From assembly GCA_944381335.1 (NCBI GenBank), contig CALWKT010000112.1, positions 1-6,796 on the forward strand: DNA of 6,796 bases. The letters are read 5' to 3'. How positions within the stretch are numbered: position 1 is the first letter of the stretch; each line of letters begins with the position of its first letter. A program made the position numbers and the translations under genes. Below, in pieces: positions 1-4,503 of the stretch. This DNA is from an uncultured Christensenellaceae bacterium (GTDB lineage: Bacteria > Bacillota_A > Clostridia > Christensenellales > UBA3700). The notes under the pieces were generated by a model, which was given only the letters and a program-made list of their open reading frames with translations, was not told the origin of the DNA and ran no database searches.

Positions 1-31
1 CGGCGTAATACAGTTCTCCTCTTTTTATCAT
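1..31 (-). CDS. mazF: MazF/PemK-family toxin (endoribonuclease), N-terminus only
   Basis: Only the first ten codons are visible; they read MIKRGELYYA from an ATG at 31 and the frame is open at the window edge. This matches the usual MazF/PemK/EndoA opening (a short hydrophobic stretch, then K-R-G-[DE]-[IVL]-Y-[YF]-A, normally followed by D-L). Family members are about 110-120 residue ribosome-independent mRNA interferases. The ATG is preceded by GGTGA (37-41), the 3' part of a Shine-Dalgarno, with a 5-nt spacer. An in-frame GTG at 40 is an alternative start but would overlap that site. Context supports the call: nnr, alr and mazEF often cluster in Firmicutes, although here alr and a mazE-like antitoxin are absent between nnr and this gene. 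The call rests on ten residues and context, so it is probable rather than certain. Confidence 0.62.
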   Translation of the reverse strand, partial: MIKRGELYYA

Positions 32-36
32 CGTTT

Positions 37-41
37 TCACC
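37..41 (-). promoter_or_regulatory. Ribosome binding site of the mazF-like gene
   Basis: The minus strand reads GGTGA, five bases before the ATG at 31. It corresponds to the 3' half of the full AAGGAGGTGA consensus. It supports ATG 31 over the in-frame GTG at 40, which lies inside this site. An AGGAG at about 16-20 lies inside the coding region and has no usable start codon at a proper distance before the window edge. Confidence 0.5.
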
Positions 42-123
42 GTAAAAATAAATTGCCCCCGATTCATTGTATGAGCCTGGCGGGAACAATGTTATTTTTG
101 ACAAAGAGATAAAATTTAATCGG

Positions 124-153
124 AAAAATAAAAAAGAGACAACTTTCGCTGTC
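124..153 (-). terminator. Intrinsic terminator in the leader of the mazF-like gene
   Basis: On the minus strand, GACAGC (153-148), a GAAA tetraloop (147-144) and GTTGTC (143-138) form a 6-bp stem with one G-U pair. The bases that follow are TC, then six T, one A and five T (135-124). A GNRA-capped stem directly followed by a U-rich tract is a classic intrinsic terminator. It sits about 60 nt after the predicted start site and about 90 nt before the mazF-like ATG, so it would end transcripts before the toxin gene unless bypassed. Its 5' arm can alternatively pair with an upstream segment (180-186), as described for the leader RNA. Confidence 0.72.
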
Positions 154-211
154 GCTTGCTTGCGAGGTCGGAACAGAGCCGACAACTGACATAAATCAGG
201 TTCGCTACCTT
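125..211 (-). ncRNA. Predicted structured leader RNA or small RNA, about 87 nt
   Basis: This is the predicted transcript from the consensus promoter at 218-247 to the U-tract. In RNA order, hairpin I is AGGT/ACCT with loop AGCGA (210-198). Hairpin II is GTCGG/CCGAC with a 7-nt loop (183-167). A small stem TCGC/GCGA follows (165-152), and then the terminator stem (153-138). The segment GTTGTCG (186-180) can also form seven pairs with CGACAGC (154-148), which would break both hairpin II and the terminator stem. This is the logic of a transcription attenuator, with the mazF-like gene downstream. I do not recognise it as a known riboswitch, T-box, 6S RNA or ribosomal-protein leader. It could also act as an independent small RNA if termination is usual. 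Promoter and terminator are read directly; the function is inference. Confidence 0.5.
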
Positions 212-217
212 GAATAC

Positions 218-247
218 ATAATATCATTTATAACAGTTGTTTGTCAA
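218..247 (-). promoter_or_regulatory. Sigma-A-type promoter upstream of the mazF-like gene
   Basis: The minus strand has a perfect -35 box TTGACA (247-242), an 18-bp spacer, and a -10 box TATTAT (223-218) preceded by TG at 226-225, giving an extended -10 (TGATATTAT). The predicted start is near 211, just before the first leader hairpin. This is the best promoter in the window. It makes the downstream unit transcriptionally independent of nnr. A TACAAT at 66-71 could be a second, weaker -10 closer to the gene, but no convincing -35 accompanies it. Confidence 0.75.
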
Positions 248-257
248 ATATATACTC

Positions 258-279
258 AAAGCTTTTGCAAGCTGTTTTT
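258..279 (-). terminator. Weak hairpin after nnr, possible bidirectional terminator
   Basis: About 20 bases past the nnr stop, AGCTT and AAGCT (260-264 and 269-273) form a 5-bp stem. Read on the minus strand the loop is GCAA, a stable tetraloop, but only a short T-run follows, so it would stop nnr transcripts poorly. Read on the plus strand it is followed by GTTTTTCTT, a better U-tract, yet no plus-strand gene is seen upstream. It may simply protect the 3' end of the nnr message. Confidence 0.35.
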
Positions 280-295
280 CTTATTATCTTTAAAT

Positions 296-1780
296 TCATT
301 CTTCATACGAATCCACGATGCTTTTCGCCGCTTTGCAGACGTCGCTTGCGAGAACTCCCCAGTCGCCGAACTCCTTTTCAGCCTGCTTCGCCGCTAGCGC
401 GCAAAGATACGCGCCCGCACACGCCGCGTCGAATAAGGATATCCCTCTCGCCGCAAAGCCGCATACCGTGCCGGTGAGGACGTCTCCGCTACCGCCCTTC
501 GCCAAGGCGGGAGTGCCGTCTGCCACAAACGCCGCGTCTTTTCCGTCCGTGATCACGGTCGTTGCGCCCTTAAGAAGTACAATGCAATCGCACGAAGTTG
601 CGAGATCTTTCGCGGCGGACACCGGGTCTGACAGTATTTCGTCCACACTCTTTCCGGTGAGCCTCGACGCCTCTTTCGGGTGCGGAGTCAGAAGAAGCCT
701 TGCCTTTTTGTCTTTGAGCCTTGTTATACCTTCTCCGAATGCATTGAGCGCGTCGGCGTCCATAATGCAATCGCAGTCAAAGTTCCTGACGATATATTCG
801 CAGATCTTCGCGTTTTCCTCTCTGTCGCCGCCCATGCCCGGACCTATCGCGACGGCGGTCACGCCTTTCATCGCTTTGTCAATGCTTCCCCTGTCGAAAA
901 CGAACGCGCCGTCCTTGTCAGCCATCGGGAAAAGCGTGCTTTCGACAACGTTTTCGGCATATGCGCCGGATATCGAGTAAGGCACGCAAAGTGTATTGAT
1001 TCCCGCGCCCGCTCTCAATGCCGCTCTGCCGGCTTCCGCAAGTTTCGGAGCGCCGGGAAATTCACGCGAACCGCCTATTATCAGACTTTTGCCGAAACTT
1101 CCCTTGTTGCTATTTTTTCTTCTGGGCGCGAAAAACTTCTTGACGAACCCGCCGTCTATTACCGGGTACTTTTCTCCGGTTATCTGAATGCCGATATCGA
1201 CAACGACGACCTCTCCGCAACAGTCCTTCCCGTCGCCGAGAAGAAGCCCGCTCTTTACCGCCTGGATAGCGACCGTCTTGTCCGCTTTTACCGCGCATAC
1301 CGCTCTGCCGCCGGTGCCGTCAAGTCCGCTCGGGATATCGACGGAGACTACGTAAGCCCCGCATGAATTTATTTTCCCGATGACGTCTGCGTATTCATTT
1401 TTCGGCATGCCCGAAAAACCGGTGCCGAAAATGCAGTCAACGACGAGATCGCAGTCAAAGTCGCATTTCTCCACGGGATATATCCTGTCGAAGCCGCGTT
1501 TTGACAGTTCTTCTTTATAATAGCGCGCGTCATCCGAAATTTTGTCCGAGATATAAAAAAGCGTGACGTCGCATTTTGCGTCCGACATAAGGCAGGCGAG
1601 CGCGAAACCGTCGCCGCCGTTGTTCCCCTTGCCGCAGATTATATATGTCTTGCCGCTCTTGTCGATATTGTCGAAAACGCCCTTTGCGGCGCGCGCCATA
1701 AGTTCGACGGACGGCACTCCGCCGGCTATGCACGCCTTATCGCTTTCAGCCATTACCTTGTTTGAAACCGCGTAGTTCAT
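296..1780 (-). CDS. nnr: Bifunctional NAD(P)H-hydrate repair enzyme (epimerase and dehydratase)
   Basis: Repairs hydrated NAD(P)H. The N-terminal half epimerises the R to the S form, and the C-terminal half dehydrates S-NAD(P)HX using a nucleotide cofactor (ADP in most bacteria). The protein is 494 residues from the chosen start, normal for the fused family. The YjeF_N epimerase domain (about 1-215) shows GKGNNGGDG (50-58), DCIFGTGFSG (115-124) and DIPSGLDG (148-155). The ribokinase-like YjeF_C dehydratase domain (about 222-494) shows KGSFGKSLIIGGS (226-238), GPGMG (313-317), DADALN (341-346), TPHPKE (365-370), KGATT (404-408) and AKGGSGDVL (427-435), with the likely catalytic Asp at 433. All key motifs are intact. 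I prefer ATG 1780 to the longer in-frame ATG at 1801: it gives the usual family N-terminus (MNYAVSNKVM) and lies one base after the recX stop, whereas 1801 would overlap recX by 20 bases. It is probably translationally coupled to recX and is last in its operon. Confidence 0.95.
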   Translation of the reverse strand: MNYAVSNKVMAESDKACIAGGVPSVELMARAAKGVFDNIDKSGKTYIICGKGNNGGDGFALACLMSDAKCDVTLFYISDKISDDARYYKEELSKRGFDRIYPVEKCDFDCDLVVDCIFGTGFSGMPKNEYADVIGKINSCGAYVVSVDIPSGLDGTGGRAVCAVKADKTVAIQAVKSGLLLGDGKDCCGEVVVVDIGIQITGEKYPVIDGGFVKKFFAPRRKNSNKGSFGKSLIIGGSREFPGAPKLAEAGRAALRAGAGINTLCVPYSISGAYAENVVESTLFPMADKDGAFVFDRGSIDKAMKGVTAVAIGPGMGGDREENAKICEYIVRNFDCDCIMDADALNAFGEGITRLKDKKARLLLTPHPKEASRLTGKSVDEILSDPVSAAKDLATSCDCIVLLKGATTVITDGKDAAFVADGTPALAKGGSGDVLTGTVCGFAARGISLFDAACAGAYLCALAAKQAEKEFGDWGVLASDVCKAAKSIVDSYEE

Positions 1781-1781
1781 A

Positions 1782-2408
1782 TCAATCCCCGTCCTTGACA
1801 TCTTCTCTCAGCCTTGCCAGACAGCGGGCGATCACGTCCTGACCGTAACCCCTGTAAGACAGATACCTGACAAGCCTTGCAACGTATTTTTCGTCCGTCA
1901 TGTCTTTACCTCTGCTGTGCTTCTGCGCAAGCGCGTAGGCGTCGTCCTCTTCTGTCGAAACCTCTTTCAGCGCGTATTCTATATATTCTGAAGCTACGCC
2001 GCGCTGTCTGAGTTCCTCTCTTAGCCGCCTTGCCCCTTTGACTCCGCGGTTGACCTCAACGTACTGCACAGCGTATTCTTTGTCGTCGATATAGTTATAG
2101 CTTTTGAGTTTTTCGACCGTATATTCTACTACGACTTTGCCGTAGCCCTTGTCGTACAGCTTCTGCGTTATCTTCTTTTCCGTGCAGACATACCGGGAAA
2201 TATATCCGAGCGCGTATTCGAACGCGTTGCGCTTGTCTGACTCGAAGATGATATTCGCCAGTTCTTTTTCGTCTATCTCCTTGCCTTCTTCAAGTCTTTT
2301 GGCAGCGGCTACGAGCGCGCTTATCGAACCGTAAAATTCTCCGTCAAGGTAAAGATTCACCCTGTCTTTGTCTCTCTTGCAAGGTTTCACCCCGGTAATA
2401 ACGCTCAT
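1782..2408 (-). CDS. recX: Regulatory protein RecX
   Basis: RecX binds RecA or RecA-DNA filaments in the cytoplasm and modulates recombination and the SOS response. The protein has 208 residues, in the usual Firmicute range. An N-terminal beta-rich segment (about 1-30, containing DRVNLYLDGEFYGSIS) precedes three helical repeats at roughly 60-105, 108-150 and 153-200. Each carries the family signature of L-x-x-[KR]-G-[YV] followed by a helix; examples are KLYDKGYG (83-90), ELRQRGV (132-138) and YLSYRGYGQDVI (182-193). The start is well supported: AAGGAG (2423-2418) lies 9 nt before the ATG, which overlaps the ygiQ stop as ATGA. RecX often neighbours recA, but recA is not in this window; here recX sits between ygiQ and nnr, coupled to both. 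Confidence 0.92.
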   Translation of the reverse strand: MSVITGVKPCKRDKDRVNLYLDGEFYGSISALVAAAKRLEEGKEIDEKELANIIFESDKRNAFEYALGYISRYVCTEKKITQKLYDKGYGKVVVEYTVEKLKSYNYIDDKEYAVQYVEVNRGVKGARRLREELRQRGVASEYIEYALKEVSTEEDDAYALAQKHSRGKDMTDEKYVARLVRYLSYRGYGQDVIARCLARLREDVKDGD

Positions 2409-4399
2409 TTTCCGCCTCTCCTTCCTGCCGGTTTCTTACCCATTGCGCCGTCTTTTGAAAATGACTTGTTTTTCCTGCCGGTGTCTGTTAAAGCGCCTTT
2501 TACGTGCTTGAGAGGTTTGTTTTTATCAGCCTTTTCCGTGCTTTTCCCGGAAGACGCGCCGGCTTTTTCTGCGGCTTTTCTCTCCTTAGCCCTCGCAACA
2601 GCTTCTTCTTTGGTAGGCTTTATGAGGCACCCTTCGGTAAACCCGATGAGGTCGCGTCTGCCCGCCTCGACCAGCGCTTCGTGGACCAGGTCGTAATTGC
2701 TCTTTTTACGCCACTGCATAAGCGCGCGCTGCATCATCTTTTCGCGCTTGTCCCTGGGCACGTATATCGGTTTCCCGGTATCGGGATTTATACCCGTATA
2801 ATACATGCAGGTGGATTTTGTAGAAGGTGTGGGATAAAAGTCCTGCACCTGCTCCGGCATATAGCCGATCGATTTCAGATACTCGGCAAGCCTCACCGCG
2901 TCCTTGAGCGTACAGCCCGGGTGCGACGAGATCAGATACGGCACAAGATACTGCTTCTTTCCGAGGCGCGCGTTGAGATCGTCGAACTTCTTTTTGAACG
3001 CAAGATAAAGTGAAAAAGACGGCTTGTTCATCGCTTCGAGAACGTTGTCGGAAACGTGTTCTGGCGCGACCTTGAGCTGACCGCTTATATGGTGCTTTAC
3101 AAGTTCCTTGAGGAAGGTATCGTCCTTATCGTACATTACGTAATCGTACCTTATGCCGCTTCTGACGAATACTTTTTTTACGCCTTCGAGCTGTCTTAAG
3201 TCTCTTAAAAGCTCAATATATTCCTCGTGCGACACCTGAAGATTGGGGCATTTTTTAAAACCTATGCAAGGCTTATCCGCGCATACTCCGCGTTTGAACT
3301 GCTTTGCACAGGCGGGGTCGCGGAAATTCGCCGTAGGTCCGCCGACGTCGTGGATATAGCCTTTGAAATCCTTGTCCGCGATGAGTTTTTTCGCTTCTTC
3401 GATAAGGCTTTCTTTGGTCCTTTTCTGAACTATCCTGCCCTGATGATATGTCAGCGCGCAGTAATTGCACGAACCGTAACAGCCGCGCACGGACGTAAGA
3501 GAAAACTTGACTTCCTGCATTGCCGGAACGCCGCGCGTGTATGACGGGTGATAATCCCGCATATACGGCAATTCGTATACCTTGTCCATTTCCTCGGGCG
3601 AAAGCGGAAGCTGACTTCTGTTCTGCACCACGTACTTGTTCAGATGTTTCTGAAGAAGTATCTTTCCGTTTGCATGGTCGTTCTGCTTTGTCTGCACGTT
3701 GAACGCCTCGACGTACGCCTTTTTGTCGTCTCTGACCTGCTCGAACGACGGACAGAAAACCGCCTCTCTCGTTTCGATCGCCTTTTTGAGTTTCGCGGAC
3801 AGATTGTCATATTTTTCCAGATAGCAGGTGCCGCGCACGTCGCGTATATCCTTGAGCGGAACGCCCTTTTGGACGAGATTTATTATCTCGGTTATCGGTC
3901 TTTCGCCCATGCCGTATATAAGAAGGTCCGCGCCGCTGCTTACGAGTATGCTCGGCATAACTCGGTCAGCCCAGTAATCGTAATGAGCGAAACGCCTGAG
4001 CGACGCTTCTATCCCGCCGATCACGATCGCGCTTTCCGGAAAAAGCCTTTTTAAATTATGGCAATAGACGTCAACGCATCTGTCCGGTCTTTTGCCGACG
4101 TCGCCGCCCTCGCTGTAAACGTCCACGTCTCTGCGCTTTTTCGCCACCGTGTAATTGTTTACCATGCTGTCCACAACGCCGCCCGTCACGAAAAATCCGA
4201 CGCGCGGAACGCCGAATTTTTTATAATCCTCGTCATTTTGAGGTTGAGAAAGTATTGCAACTCTCATGCCCAGGCTTTCGAGAAGTCTTGACACTATCGC
4301 GTGACCGAACGACGGGTGATCGCAATACGCTTCCCCTATCACGTAAACTATGTCGGGCTGCTGCCCGTTCAATTCTTCAGGTGTTATCGGTAAAAACAT
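2405..4399 (-). CDS. YgiQ family radical SAM protein
   Basis: A predicted cytoplasmic radical S-adenosylmethionine enzyme of the YgiQ (UPF0313) family; its substrate is not known to me. It has 664 residues. The N-terminus MFLPITPEE and the EAYCDHPSFG segment (23-32) are family hallmarks within a region like B12-binding folds. GGIEASLRRFAHYDYW (128-143) and ELPYMRDYHPSY (276-287) are also typical. The radical SAM cluster motif is GCYGSCNYC, with the three Fe-S ligands at C307, C311 and C314. A second Cys set (C364, C373, C378, C384) may bind metal. SGQLKVAPEHVS and VQDFYPTPSTKST are conserved in the catalytic core. The last 70 or so residues (about 593-664) are rich in Lys, Arg, Gly and Ser and look disordered. 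The ATG at 4399 gives the family's standard N-terminus but has no Shine-Dalgarno, and the predicted transcription start falls on it. It is first in an operon with recX and nnr. Confidence 0.94.
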   Translation of the reverse strand: MFLPITPEELNGQQPDIVYVIGEAYCDHPSFGHAIVSRLLESLGMRVAILSQPQNDEDYKKFGVPRVGFFVTGGVVDSMVNNYTVAKKRRDVDVYSEGGDVGKRPDRCVDVYCHNLKRLFPESAIVIGGIEASLRRFAHYDYWADRVMPSILVSSGADLLIYGMGERPITEIINLVQKGVPLKDIRDVRGTCYLEKYDNLSAKLKKAIETREAVFCPSFEQVRDDKKAYVEAFNVQTKQNDHANGKILLQKHLNKYVVQNRSQLPLSPEEMDKVYELPYMRDYHPSYTRGVPAMQEVKFSLTSVRGCYGSCNYCALTYHQGRIVQKRTKESLIEEAKKLIADKDFKGYIHDVGGPTANFRDPACAKQFKRGVCADKPCIGFKKCPNLQVSHEEYIELLRDLRQLEGVKKVFVRSGIRYDYVMYDKDDTFLKELVKHHISGQLKVAPEHVSDNVLEAMNKPSFSLYLAFKKKFDDLNARLGKKQYLVPYLISSHPGCTLKDAVRLAEYLKSIGYMPEQVQDFYPTPSTKSTCMYYTGINPDTGKPIYVPRDKREKMMQRALMQWRKKSNYDLVHEALVEAGRRDLIGFTEGCLIKPTKEEAVARAKERKAAEKAGASSGKSTEKADKNKPLKHVKGALTDTGRKNKSFSKDGAMGKKPAGRRGGK

Positions 4400-4405
4400 A
4401 ATTAT

Positions 4406-4434
4406 ATTTTAGCACGCGCGCAGGGAAAATTCAA
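4406..4434 (-). promoter_or_regulatory. Sigma-A-type promoter of the ygiQ-recX-nnr operon
   Basis: The minus strand has a -35 box TTGAAT (4434-4429), a 17-bp spacer, and a -10 box TAAAAT (4411-4406) with TGC just upstream (extended -10). A start seven bases downstream would be at 4399, the A of the ygiQ ATG, implying a leaderless message. A second, perfect TATAAT at 4406-4401 overlaps the first, but its spacer would be 22 bp and its start would fall inside the gene. The promoter lies just after the purL terminator. Confidence 0.6.
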
Positions 4435-4453
4435 TACAATAGTAAGCAATAGC

Positions 4454-4481
4454 AAAAGGAGCGCGATTTTGCGCTCCCTTT
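4454..4481 (-). terminator. Intrinsic terminator of purL
   Basis: Just past the purL stop, GGAGCGC and GCGCTCC (4458-4464 and 4471-4477) form a perfect 7-bp GC-rich stem around a 6-nt loop. On the minus strand the stem is preceded by AAAG and followed by TTTTGCTATT. The flanking A and T bases can extend the stem around a single bulged base. The U-tract is short but the stem is strong. It separates purL from the ygiQ operon, which has its own promoter 20 bases further on. Confidence 0.75.
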
Positions 4482-4503
4482 GTTATTATCGTTATTTTTT
4501 CAA

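Noticed and set aside
98..120. TTGACA on the plus strand at 98-103 as a possible rightward promoter
   Set aside because: AT-rich boxes follow at spacings of 6 and 11 bp (TAAAAT, TTTAAT) but none at 16-18 bp, and no plus-strand gene lies downstream.
64..192. 42-codon minus-strand frame from ATG 192 running through the leader hairpins
   Set aside because: It could be a leader peptide or tiny antitoxin, but there is no Shine-Dalgarno at a usable distance. It crosses the terminator and U-tract (giving a CLFFIFP stretch), and it lacks MazE-like or CopG-like features. Kept only as a remote possibility for the attenuator mechanism.
241..477. 78-codon plus-strand frame at the nnr 3' end
   Set aside because: It has no ribosome binding site, overlaps the promoter of the mazF-like gene and the nnr coding end, and has a low-complexity Arg/Pro/Ser translation. 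It is not a gene.
318..1366. Two plus-strand open frames (318-980 and 680-1366) opposite nnr
   Set aside because: They overlap each other and an intact nnr, and their translations show no domain. They are codon-bias shadows.
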